The notes under the pieces were generated by a model. It was not told where the DNA came from. It saw only the letters and a list, made by a program, of their open reading frames with translations, and ran no database searches. A stretch of DNA of 16,694 bases from Prochlorococcus sp. AG-315-D17 (GTDB lineage Bacteria > Cyanobacteriota > Cyanobacteriia > PCC-6307 > Cyanobiaceae), in NCBI GenBank assembly GCA_003283685.1, contig QBWD01000023.1, forward strand, positions 1-16,694. The letters are read 5' to 3'. Each line of letters opens with the position of its first letter. Position 1 is the stretch's first letter. Shown here one piece after another: positions 10,680-16,660 of the stretch. Position numbers and translations under genes: made by a program.

Positions 10680-10722
10680 TTATTTAATTATGAACATGTT
10701 TAAGCTATTCATAATTAAATAA
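10680..10722. repeat. 15-bp-arm inverted repeat in a divergent intergenic region
   Basis: TTATTTAATTATGAA (10680-10694) and its exact reverse complement (10708-10722) enclose a 13-base loop. AACATGTT (10693-10700), a perfect 8-bp palindrome, straddles the inner end of the left arm. It lies between the start of the GMC gene (minus strand) and the start of the pentapeptide gene (plus strand), so it is not a simple gene-end terminator. It may be an operator, or the end of an unannotated small RNA. Confidence 0.7.
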
Positions 10723-10784
10723 GTTTTCAACTGACTTAACCTTTTTGAATTAATATATCAAATATCGCTAGTTTAGTTGTAGTT

Positions 10785-11255
10785 ATGTTTTATCGACTTC
10801 TTCTTTGCGTAATTTCTGTGTTGCTTCTTTTTCCTGGTTTTCCTGCTTTTGCAGCTTTAGATTATGGTAAGCAAACTTTGATTGGAGCTGATTTTGCTAA
10901 TGCCGATTTGAAAGAGGCTACCTTTTATTTGACTAATCTTCAAAATGCAAACTTTTCAGGTAGCGACTTGCAAGGAGCTAGTTTTTTTGATGCCAAACTT
11001 CAGGATGCAGATTTAAGTAACACTAATATGAAGAATGTGACAATGGATTCAGCTATTTTGAATGGAGCAAATCTCTCTAATAGTAATTTAGAGGGAGCAT
11101 TTGCTTATAATGCTCAATTTGAAAATGTAATAATAGATGGGGCTGATTTTACAGATGTATTGATAGCTGAAGATGTGAAAAACAAATTATGTACTTATGC
11201 TAGCGGTGTTAATTTGATTACAAATAGGGAGACTAGTGAAACATTAGAATGTTAA
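10785..11255 (+). CDS. Secreted (probably thylakoid-lumen) pentapeptide-repeat protein
   Basis: 156 residues. The N-terminus is a classic Sec signal, with MFYRLLLCVISVLLLFPGFPAFA giving an AFA cleavage site at about residue 23. Residues 29-125 are pentapeptide repeats of A(D/N)LxX type, such as GADFANADLKEATF, ANFSGSDLQGASF, ANLSNSNLEGAF and GADFTDVL, forming a right-handed four-sided beta helix. The tail carries two Cys (about 136 and 156) that could form a disulfide, which fits an oxidising compartment. Small pentapeptide proteins of the lumen are known in cyanobacteria and plants, but their function is mostly unknown. A monocistronic unit is likely, with about 210 bases before the next gene. 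Confidence 0.88.
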   Translation: MFYRLLLCVISVLLLFPGFPAFAALDYGKQTLIGADFANADLKEATFYLTNLQNANFSGSDLQGASFFDAKLQDADLSNTNMKNVTMDSAILNGANLSNSNLEGAFAYNAQFENVIIDGADFTDVLIAEDVKNKLCTYASGVNLITNRETSETLEC

Positions 11256-11350
11256 TTCTTTTATAATTAGATATATATTTTTTTAATGTGTTTAGTCCTA
11301 TATCTTTTCACCCTAATAATCTTAAATGATTGATTAATTTGTTTAAATAT

Positions 11351-11365
11351 TGATAATGATTATTT
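11351..11365. promoter_or_regulatory. Fur-box-like site
   Basis: TGATAATGATTATTT matches the 7-1-7 Fur consensus TGATAAT-N-ATTATCA at 12 of 14 positions. It lies about 35 bases upstream of a candidate extended -10 (TGGTATAAA, 11397-11405), ahead of the glycosyltransferase gene. In this AT-rich genome a chance match is possible. Confidence 0.4.
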
Positions 11366-11396
11366 TTGCTCTTTGCCTGACTTTTTGCCTAGGGAC

Positions 11397-11405
11397 TGGT
11401 ATAAA
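11397..11405 (+). promoter_or_regulatory. Candidate extended -10 promoter for the glycosyltransferase gene
   Basis: TGGTATAAA has the TGn plus TATAAA form. No good -35 is present at 17 bases. It would give a leader of about 55 bases before the ATG at 11466. Confidence 0.4.
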
Positions 11406-11465
11406 TAATTAAAGACCTTTTCCGTTTGATACTCTCCAGGTTAGAGCGTCGAACAAGTTAAATTC

Positions 11466-13568
11466 ATGCCATTTAAAAGCTATGTAAATAGTTCTAGGAA
11501 TATTTTTTGGTTTTTAGTAATCCTTTTGTGGTTGGCCTCCACGATTGTTGATCGTATATGGTGGAATTTCTTTAGTGATATTCCCGCCTGGGATCAGGCT
11601 GATTATTTAAATAGCGCTCTTGATCATGCAAGAGCTTTATCGTTTTTGGGAGGAGAAGGGGTTTATGGATTTAAATCTTTCCTCGACCTATCCCCAAAAA
11701 TTCCTCCTTTAGCTTCAATAGTTAATGGATCAGTTATGTCTATATCTGGTCAGTTTCCTCATGAAGCTGCGTGGTCTTTAAGTCTGTGGAATGGTTTTTT
11801 GATTTTCAATGTTGCTTCTTGGGGGCTTTATTTAAAAGGAAAGAGATTTAGCCTTATTAGTATATTTATATTAGTAATCTGTCCATTCATTTTTCATCTT
11901 AGAACTGATTATGTTCTTGAACTGCCATTAATTTCTGCGACTACATTTTATTTATTTCAATTAGGTAAATGGAGTGACCCTGTAGAAGGAGGAAAATGGA
12001 GTCAGGTAATACTTGCTACTTTAGCAGGGCTTTCTTCTTTGTTAATTAAACAAAGTGCTTTATTAGTAATAATACCTTCTTTGCTATTCGTTTTTTTTGT
12101 TTCTATTGAAAGAGGAAAAGGATTTAGGTTTCAACTATTATTTGGCATTGTTGCTAATTTAATAGTTGTATTTCCATGGTTTTATCATAGTTGGATTATG
12201 ATATTAAGTGGTACTTATAGAGCTGTTATAGAATCAGCCTCTATTGAAGGTGACCCCTCTATTTTGAATCTGAAAAGTATTTTTTGGTATTTTCCTTTAT
12301 TGCCCAATCAGATTGGAAATATTACTTTCCTTATCGGTTTATCTGGCCTGGCTTTATTTATTTTGAAGTATTTAAAATTTAATATTAGCTCTTTAAATCT
12401 TATAGATATTAAACTAATTAATTATTCATGGACTTGGCTTCTTTATAACCTTTGCTTTATTTGGATCTTTACGACCTTTATACCTAATAAGGATCCAAGA
12501 TATATAGCATCTACAATCCCTTTGATTATTTTATTACTTTCTTTTGGACTTTGTGAATGGATTAATTTTTTAGATTTCTACTTTGGATCTAAATTTAGAT
12601 TAAGCTATCTTCTTTTAATAATATTTCCTTTTAGCCTTTCTTTCTTTTCTGCAATTAGTAAATTTAAAAATATAAATTATGTTAGAAATAAATATTACCC
12701 AATAGATGAGATTATTAATGAAGTTAGGTTTACTTTGGATAGAAGTGAAAAAACTACAATAATAGTAGTTCCAAGTACACCTGAACTGAATCAACATAAT
12801 ATAAGTTTTTTTGGACGAATGGATGGTGAGAATATATTAGGTCGTCAACTTGGTCAGTCTTTATCTCATATCAAGCCAGTACTTAATCAAGCGAAATGGA
12901 TAGTGTTAGCTGAAGGGGATCAGGGTTCAGTTACTGCTAACTCTGTACTCCTTGATAGAGCAATTAGAGATAGTGGTTTGTTTGTTAATATCCGTCAGTT
13001 TCCTCGAAAGACAGAAGGAAGCTATTCACTTTGGCGGCGAAGCTTAGAATCACCTATAACTACTGATTTTGCTAATAGGTTTGCTGAACTAGCTATTGGA
13101 ATGGAAAATGGTCCATTGGGTATTAAAAATATTTTTGATGAGATAGCAATACAACATATGATTGATGGTCATTTTATATATCGAAGTTCTGTGATGAAAG
13201 AATCAATTAAAAGATTAAGCTCTGATTCGTCAGATGTTGAGGCTAGATGGAGTTTGTCATTGTTAGCTATTTTAGCTAATAGGCCTCATGAGGCAGATAG
13301 TCAATTAAAGATTTTAGAGGAAATTATTCCATCTAGTCCATGGCCTAGTGTCTATAGAGGCATTGTTAATTTATATGCTTGGAAGCCTTTGAGAGCTTCT
13401 ATGATATTCGATTCAGCTTATGAGAAGTATGGAACTATTCTTTTAAAAGGTCTTGGCGATGCAAGTTCTGTATTAGGAGGTTCTCTAAATCGCTTACCCT
13501 CTGCGATGGAAACTTTACCTAAAGCTATCGATAACATTAATAAAATTTCTGATTCCGTTGATAAATAA
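11466..13568 (+). CDS. GT-C-fold membrane glycosyltransferase (PMT/ArnT-like) with C-terminal soluble region
   Basis: The 700-residue protein has a first membrane segment at about 12-28, then a loop SDIPAWDQADYLNSALDHA (37-55). That loop carries the acidic residue(s) (Asp43, Asp46) typical of the first extracytoplasmic loop of PMT_2/ArnT-type lipid-linked sugar transferases. About ten further hydrophobic segments run to about residue 400, and PNKDPRYIASTIPLIILL resembles the family's later KDPRY-type loop. From about 410 to 700 the protein is soluble; residues 590-680 (DVEARWSLSLLAILANRPHE, YRGIVNLYAWKPL) look helical and TPR-like. It probably transfers a sugar from a polyprenyl carrier to an envelope acceptor. 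The donor and acceptor are unknown. A hairpin at 13583-13609 lies after the stop. Confidence 0.75.
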   Translation: MPFKSYVNSSRNIFWFLVILLWLASTIVDRIWWNFFSDIPAWDQADYLNSALDHARALSFLGGEGVYGFKSFLDLSPKIPPLASIVNGSVMSISGQFPHEAAWSLSLWNGFLIFNVASWGLYLKGKRFSLISIFILVICPFIFHLRTDYVLELPLISATTFYLFQLGKWSDPVEGGKWSQVILATLAGLSSLLIKQSALLVIIPSLLFVFFVSIERGKGFRFQLLFGIVANLIVVFPWFYHSWIMILSGTYRAVIESASIEGDPSILNLKSIFWYFPLLPNQIGNITFLIGLSGLALFILKYLKFNISSLNLIDIKLINYSWTWLLYNLCFIWIFTTFIPNKDPRYIASTIPLIILLLSFGLCEWINFLDFYFGSKFRLSYLLLIIFPFSLSFFSAISKFKNINYVRNKYYPIDEIINEVRFTLDRSEKTTIIVVPSTPELNQHNISFFGRMDGENILGRQLGQSLSHIKPVLNQAKWIVLAEGDQGSVTANSVLLDRAIRDSGLFVNIRQFPRKTEGSYSLWRRSLESPITTDFANRFAELAIGMENGPLGIKNIFDEIAIQHMIDGHFIYRSSVMKESIKRLSSDSSDVEARWSLSLLAILANRPHEADSQLKILEEIIPSSPWPSVYRGIVNLYAWKPLRASMIFDSAYEKYGTILLKGLGDASSVLGGSLNRLPSAMETLPKAIDNINKISDSVDK

Positions 13569-13582
13569 TTTAGATATTAGTT

Positions 13583-13609
13583 AATCTGAAAAATAAAACC
13601 TTTCAGATT
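13583..13609. terminator. Bidirectional terminator-like hairpin
   Basis: AATCTGAAA (13583-13591) pairs perfectly with TTTCAGATT (13601-13609) across a 9-base loop. It lies 14 bases after the glycosyltransferase stop and overlaps the stop codon of the small minus-strand ORF, so it may serve both convergent genes. Confidence 0.6.
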
Positions 13610-13773
13610 TGATCCCTTTCAAATGTTTTAGTTATTTCTTTTAGGAAGGCCACTATCTCGATATTTGTATAGCCAAGCTCTGTTCTTAGGCTTTTGCAAG
13701 ATGAAGTGATTTCTTTCCATATATCTGCACGGATAATAGCTTCACGGTCTTTAAGGTAACGTTCTCGTTTCAT
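13603..13773 (-). CDS. Small hypothetical protein (56 aa)
   Basis: ATG at the complement of 13773-13771 opens a 56-residue reading frame: MKRERYLKDREAIIRADIWK, a middle part CKSLRTELGYTNIEIVAFLK, then EITKTFERDQI and a stop at 13603-13605. It is charged and predicted to be helical throughout, with no membrane segment. I do not recognise it. Support comes from its ATG, its protein-like composition, and a hairpin at its end. It is convergent with the glycosyltransferase gene. No clear ribosome-binding site precedes it, which is common here. Confidence 0.5.
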   Translation of the reverse strand: MKRERYLKDREAIIRADIWKEITSSCKSLRTELGYTNIEIVAFLKEITKTFERDQI

Positions 13774-13797
13774 TTTAATTGGGACAGTTTAGAAAAC

Positions 13798-13814
13798 CTG
13801 GTTTTCGAAACCAG
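13798..13814. repeat. 17-base inverted repeat
   Basis: CTGGTTT-TCG-AAACCAG: 7-bp perfect arms and a 3-base centre, 25 bases upstream of the start of the small minus-strand ORF. Read as a 5-bp stem with a 7-base loop it resembles a tRNA T-arm shifted by one base. It may be an operator for the small ORF or a remnant; function is unknown. Confidence 0.5.
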
Positions 13815-13928
13815 ATTCAGTTGTTTGAATTTTTATAAAAAAGATAATAACGAAAAAATTTAAAAACTATGAGAATTAGGGAGTTTTTGGCTCTTTGCTC
13901 TTATTTGATTTTCTTATGAGTTAACTGT

Positions 13929-14771
13929 TTGAATCAATGTATTAGTAATCATATTAAATTTTCATGTCTATCAAAGGAAGGTAAAAGCTTTAAAGATCAA
14001 GAAGCAACATTTCTGAGTCGCTGGAAAAAAATAGTCAACGAGACCGTATGGGAATATTGCGATCGTCATAATATTCGCCGTCCAAGTCGTTGCACGACTG
14101 TCCAACCTGCCGGAACAAAAAGTCTTTTAACAGGTGCATCTCCTGGTTGGCACCCTCCAAAAGCTCAACGTTTTATAAGGAGAATTACTTTTAGGAAAAA
14201 TGATCCTGTGGCAATGGCCTGCATGGACTATGGATATACAATTGTTCCATCTCAATCAGATAAAGATGAGCAAGGCAAACTCTTAGACAACCCATTCGAT
14301 CCAAGCTGTACTGAATGGCTAGTTGAGATACCAACAGAAGTAAGCTGGGCAAACATTCCAGGAGCAGATGAAATTAATATCAATAACTTCAAAGCACTTG
14401 CCCAGTTTGACTTTTACATGCAAGTACAGTCTAATTACACGGATCACAACACATCTGCAACAATCGAATTCAGAGAAAATGAAATAGAAGAATTAGCGAA
14501 AGCCCTCTACGACTCAATAGATGAAAACAAAGGTTATATTTCAGCTGCCTTACTAGCAAGATTTGATGCAAATGCAACATTCCCAAGGCTTCCTTTTGAA
14601 CCTATTAATTCAGAAACCTATTCAAAACTACAATCCGAAGTAATTAGCCGAAGAGAAAGTAATGATTTCTTTGAAGCCCTTAGTCGATATGACCAAGGAG
14701 AACTAACAGAAGCAGGTCCTGCTGGTTGTGACTCAGACAAATGCTTATTACCACTAGCAAAACCATCCTAA
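13929..14771 (+). pseudogene. nrdJ: C-terminal fragment of B12-dependent (class II) ribonucleotide reductase
   Basis: Only about 265 residues of a protein normally near 780 in cyanobacteria are present. Recognisable NrdJ starts at about EGKSFKDQEATFLSRW (17-32) and runs through TTVQPAGTKSLLTGASPGWH (56-75), FIRRITFRKNDPVA, IPTEVSWANIPGAD, YMQVQSNYTDHNTSATIEFR, and the redox tail GCDSDKCLLP (Cys267, Cys272). The N-terminal two thirds, with most of the catalytic barrel, are absent, and no remnant lies upstream in the window. The first 15 or so residues are encoded by the 48-bp repeat and do not look like NrdJ. The fragment cannot be an active reductase alone. The retained sequence shows no stop or frameshift, so truncation looks recent or artefactual. 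A hairpin follows directly. Confidence 0.85.
13935..13982 (+). repeat. 48-bp inverted repeat, left copy
   Basis: A 48-base stretch running from CAATGTATTAGTAATC to TCAAAGGAAGGT is found again, base for base, as its reverse complement at 16613-16660. Flanking bases diverge at once on both sides. Its right edge is where recognisable NrdJ protein begins. Confidence 0.95.
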
Positions 14772-14773
14772 AA

Positions 14774-14791
14774 ATCAACTAGAAAGTTGAT
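14774..14791 (+). terminator. Hairpin directly after nrdJ
   Basis: ATCAACT-agaa-AGTTGAT, a perfect 7-bp stem with a 4-base loop, begins three bases after the stop. The following bases are A-rich rather than T-rich, so efficiency is uncertain. Confidence 0.5.
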
Positions 14792-14799
14792 AATAAATA

Positions 14800-14833
14800 A
14801 AATAATCTCGGAAATATCATCAAAAGATTATTT
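14800..14833. repeat. 9-bp-arm inverted repeat in the nrdJ downstream gap
   Basis: AAATAATCT-type arms at 14800-14808 and 14825-14833 are perfectly complementary, with a 16-base loop. Just after it, TTGTCCAAAT occurs twice as a direct repeat (14832-14841 and 14881-14890). Role unknown; possibly a second terminator or regulatory sequence for the next gene. Confidence 0.4.
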
Positions 14834-14937
14834 GTCCAAATATTAGTAAGTGTTAATTTCATAAGAACTTTAAAAAATAATTGTCCAAATCCAAAATATT
14901 GGCTAACTGTTGATTAGGTGAATTTAGTAAAACTTAA

Positions 14938-15201
14938 ATGACTACCACTAACAAACCATTAGAAATCATAAGTAATAAGTCTGCCAATGATGCACTTATT
15001 GACCAACTAAGAGCATGCCAAAATAGCGAAGAGATTTTAAAATTTGAAAAATGGTTTAATTCAAATATTCAAACAGACAAACTTGATAAAATTATTTGCG
15101 AATTACTTAGAGATAGAAGCATTTCAAGGACTCTAGCAGCCAAATGGCTCTCTACCCTAATTGAGGATAGAGATAAACAAATTATTAGTTTTACAAATTA
15201 A
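14938..15201 (+). CDS. Small conserved-looking hypothetical protein (87 aa)
   Basis: ATG-initiated, 87 residues, soluble and helix-rich, with no signal peptide or membrane segment. Features are NDALIDQLRACQNSEEILKF (17-36), LDKIICELLRDRSISRTLAA (49-68) and KWLSTLIEDRDKQI (69-82). I do not recognise a domain. The composition and helix-loop-helix pattern look like a real protein. It follows the nrdJ fragment by 166 bases with hairpins between, so it is probably a separate unit, and it ends convergently with the small membrane protein gene. It may be the natural downstream neighbour of nrdJ; that is inference. Confidence 0.6.
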   Translation: MTTTNKPLEIISNKSANDALIDQLRACQNSEEILKFEKWFNSNIQTDKLDKIICELLRDRSISRTLAAKWLSTLIEDRDKQIISFTN

Positions 15202-15251
15202 TAGTATTTTTTTTAATTTCTTAGCTACCTATCCCTTAACTTTATTGAGTC

Positions 15252-15443
15252 TTAGAAAGGGAATGGGCCTGTAGCACCACTAGATGCTGTAAAGCCTGTG
15301 AGAGCCCAGATACCAAATGAAAACAAACCACATCCAATAAAGAACATTAAATGAGCAACATAACGATACTTCTCCTTTTGCGTGATTCCTCCTGCCATAG
15401 GAAGATCTCCTAGAAAACGAGATTGATTGCTTTTGCTAGCCAT
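15252..15443 (-). CDS. Small single-span membrane protein (63 aa)
   Basis: 63 residues. A polar N-terminus with RFLGDLPMAGGITQKEKYR (9-27) is followed by one membrane segment, VAHLMFFIGCGLFSFGIWAL (29-48), and a short Gly/Ser/Pro tail, GATGPFPF. It lacks the ExxNGR motif of high-light-inducible proteins. The size, topology and Gly-rich tail fit a small thylakoid or cytoplasmic-membrane subunit, but I cannot name it. ATG is at the complement of 15443-15441; a second ATG at residue 16 is an alternative. The conserved look of the GGITQKEKYR segment suggests a genuine family. Confidence 0.65.
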   Translation of the reverse strand: MASKSNQSRFLGDLPMAGGITQKEKYRYVAHLMFFIGCGLFSFGIWALTGFTASSGATGPFPF

Positions 15444-15549
15444 GAATAAAATCTACCAATAGGTAAGATTATTGCACAATTCATCTCTTTATCCTTTGAA
15501 ATCGAATCCATTTAAGAAGACTGACATTTTTTGATGCTAATTAAGTTGA

Positions 15550-15600
15550 AATTCTAAGTGGTGAGTTGATCGAGGGGTTTATTGCTCTAGTCTTAAAACC
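15550..15600 (+). pseudogene. Decayed partial duplicate of tRNA-Ser
   Basis: Bases 15550-15598 match 15713-15761 at 43 of 49 positions, covering the leader and the 5' half of tRNA-Ser through the anticodon loop. The anticodon stem no longer pairs (CTAGT against CCAAC), the anticodon would read TAA, and the variable arm, T-arm and 3' acceptor strand are missing. It is not a functional tRNA. Confidence 0.85.
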
Positions 15601-15657
15601 AACGGAAGACTTCAGAGGAATTTGGAAGTATCACTCATCGCCTTATAAACAAGGTAA

Positions 15658-15673
15658 AAATAATTAGCTTTAA
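15658..15673 (+). repeat. 16-base direct repeat, copy 1
   Basis: AAATAATTAGCTTTAA occurs here and at 15892-15907, once after the decayed tRNA copy and once after the intact tRNA. This fits a tandem duplication of the tRNA locus followed by a loss of about 71 bases in the first copy. Confidence 0.7.
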
Positions 15674-15722
15674 TAGGTAATTGCTTGAAATTTTTAGGAG
15701 CTAATAAGGTAAAATTTTAAGT

Positions 15723-15809
15723 GGAGAGTTGGTCGAGCGGTTTATGGCTCTAGTCTTGAAAACTAGCATGGGGGCAACTCCATCGGGGGTTCGAATCCCC
15801 CACTCTCCG
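15723..15809 (+). tRNA. tRNA-Ser (anticodon UGA)
   Basis: A complete class II tRNA. The 7-bp acceptor stem is GGAGAGT (15723-15729) with ACTCTCC (15802-15808) and discriminator G at 15809. The D-arm is TGGTCGAGCGG. The anticodon stem CTAGT/ACTAG encloses CTTGAAA, with TGA at 15757-15759. A long variable arm lies in GCATGGGGGCAACTCCATC, and the T-arm is GGGGGTTCGAATCCCCC. CCA is not encoded. Confidence 0.97.
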
Positions 15810-15831
15810 TTCTGCAGCGGAGATGCAGGAG

Positions 15832-15848
15832 GTATTAATAATACTTTT
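15832..15848 (+). terminator. Probable tRNA-Ser terminator
   Basis: GTATTA-A-TAATAC followed by TTTT, about 20 bases after the tRNA end. The stem can extend with A-T and G-T pairs. Confidence 0.5.
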
Positions 15849-15891
15849 GCCCTCGTTGTTTCAGCAATAGTGTCCATTTAGAAAATCGTGC

Positions 15892-15907
15892 AAATAATTA
15901 GCTTTAA
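15892..15907 (+). repeat. 16-base direct repeat, copy 2
   Basis: Second copy of AAATAATTAGCTTTAA, downstream of the intact tRNA-Ser; the first is at 15658-15673. Confidence 0.7.
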
Positions 15908-15956
15908 ATCAATCAAAGGATTGGAAATAAAGTAACCAAATTATCCACAAAGAAAA

Positions 15957-15984
15957 AAAGGACCAGCTATAGAGCCAGTCCTTT
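15957..15984. terminator. Terminator-like hairpin
   Basis: AAAGGAC (15957-15963) pairs with GTCCTTT (15978-15984), with a small inner GCT/AGC stem. An A-rich run precedes it, giving a T-tract on the minus strand, so it could end a minus-strand transcript. Confidence 0.5.
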
Positions 15985-16064
15985 AGAGATCTTAAGCAAG
16001 TTTCAACTTGTTTCAACTGCTGGAGTGTATAAACTCCTTGCTAATAAAAATACTAAAAGACATA

Positions 16065-16090
16065 ATCACATCAATGCTTAAGCATGTGAT
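16065..16090 (-). terminator. Probable terminator of the TM2-domain gene
   Basis: ATCACAT (16065-16071) and ATGTGAT (16084-16090) form a 7-bp stem whose loop contains a self-complementary TGCTTAAGCA-like core. It starts six bases past the minus-strand stop, and in that direction is followed by T-rich sequence. Confidence 0.55.
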
Positions 16091-16095
16091 CATCT

Positions 16096-16413
16096 TCAAT
16101 CCTCTGCATTTTCAAACTGTTTTGCCAATCTAAATACTTTTCGGATAATCAAATAAACTCCATATAAACCAGCGATCAGGGGAAGAACAATTAGGGGATT
16201 AGGACTGTAATTCGAATAATCCTTAACTCCATCAACGTATTCAATACCTGAACACTTCAAAAATAAAAAACTAGTAAAAACAATTGCCCAGCCGATAATT
16301 GAAAGAATACCTCCTTTCTTATCTCCCTCATAAAATCTATCTAACCCCCATCCCCAACCAATCGCAAGAATGAAGCCCCTTGTAACTGCATTTTTTTCTT
16401 TCTTACGAAGCAT
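16096..16413 (-). CDS. TM2-domain membrane protein (105 aa)
   Basis: The 105-residue protein has a TM2 domain: a first helix GFILAIGWGWG (13-23), the hallmark turn LDRFYEGDKKGG (24-35; Asp25, Arg26, Phe27, Tyr28, Gly30), and a second helix ILSIIGWAIVFTSFLFL (36-52). A third hydrophobic segment, LIVLPLIAGLYGVYLII (74-90), precedes a charged C-terminus. TM2 proteins are widespread, and their function in bacteria is largely unknown. ATG is at the complement of 16413-16411. An inverted repeat at 16430-16448 sits just upstream of the start and may regulate it. The gene is preceded by about 200 bases without other genes. Confidence 0.8.
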   Translation of the reverse strand: MLRKKEKNAVTRGFILAIGWGWGLDRFYEGDKKGGILSIIGWAIVFTSFLFLKCSGIEYVDGVKDYSNYSPNPLIVLPLIAGLYGVYLIIRKVFRLAKQFENAED

Positions 16414-16612
16414 TTTCCTTTAATTAATATATGTTCCGTATGAACATAACTGAATTTTTTATGTAATGCCAGAAATCAATGCGCAAACTACTTAAGTAGT
16501 CGCTGTAGATATAAGGAAATTCACATACTTTATTAAATTACCTATATGCTTTCCAAATTACAAAAACGTACGATTGGAAATTAGTATTTATGTACTGCCT
16601 AATCTTGTCCGC
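16414..16612. other. Non-coding gap between the TM2 gene and the right 48-bp repeat
   Basis: Only very short ORFs. It contains the operator-like dyad, a 14-bp perfect palindrome ACTACTTAAGTAGT (16487-16500), and a 7-bp inverted repeat, TTTCCAA/TTGGAAA (16550-16556 and 16574-16580). Confidence 0.5.
16430..16448. promoter_or_regulatory. Operator-like inverted repeat upstream of the TM2 gene
   Basis: TATGTTC-cgtat-GAACATA, perfect 7-bp arms with a 5-base spacer, 17 bases from the start codon. The dyad form suggests a repressor site; no regulator can be named. Confidence 0.4.
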
Positions 16613-16660
16613 ACCTTCCTTTGATAGACATGAAAATTTAATATGATTACTAATACATTG
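16613..16660 (-). repeat. 48-bp inverted repeat, right copy
   Basis: The exact reverse complement of 13935-13982. Its outer edge abuts the terminal poly-T tract. Confidence 0.95.

Larger units (their letters stand above)
15444..15722. other. Non-coding gap holding a decayed tRNA-Ser locus
   Basis: No convincing ORF. It contains the partial tRNA-Ser copy (15560-15600), the first copy of a 16-base direct repeat (15658-15673), and the upstream sequence of the intact tRNA, which itself resembles the sequence before the partial copy. Confidence 0.5.
15810..16095. other. Non-coding gap with a run of hairpins
   Basis: No ORF is supported. After the tRNA terminator and the 16-base repeat, small hairpins follow in series: 15957-15984, 15999-16010 (a CAAGT/ACTTG type), 16022-16037 (GGAGT/ACTCC) and 16065-16090. 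GTTTCAACT is directly repeated at 16000 and 16010. Confidence 0.4.

Noticed and set aside
12615..12797. 60-codon minus-strand frame inside the glycosyltransferase gene
   Set aside because: Antisense to a clear membrane protein; composition reflects T-rich codons on the other strand.
13929..14771. Intact or phage-type stand-alone ribonucleotide reductase
   Set aside because: Too short, lacks the catalytic barrel's main part, and ends with the cyanobacterial NrdJ redox tail.
15252..15443. High-light-inducible protein
   Set aside because: The size fits, but the chlorophyll-binding ExxNGR motif is absent.
15560..15600. Second functional tRNA gene
   Set aside because: Anticodon stem broken and the T-arm and 3' acceptor strand missing.
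13935..16660. Insertion sequence with terminal inverted repeats
   Set aside because: No transposase frame lies between the repeats and the contents look like ordinary chromosomal genes, so a simple IS is not supported.
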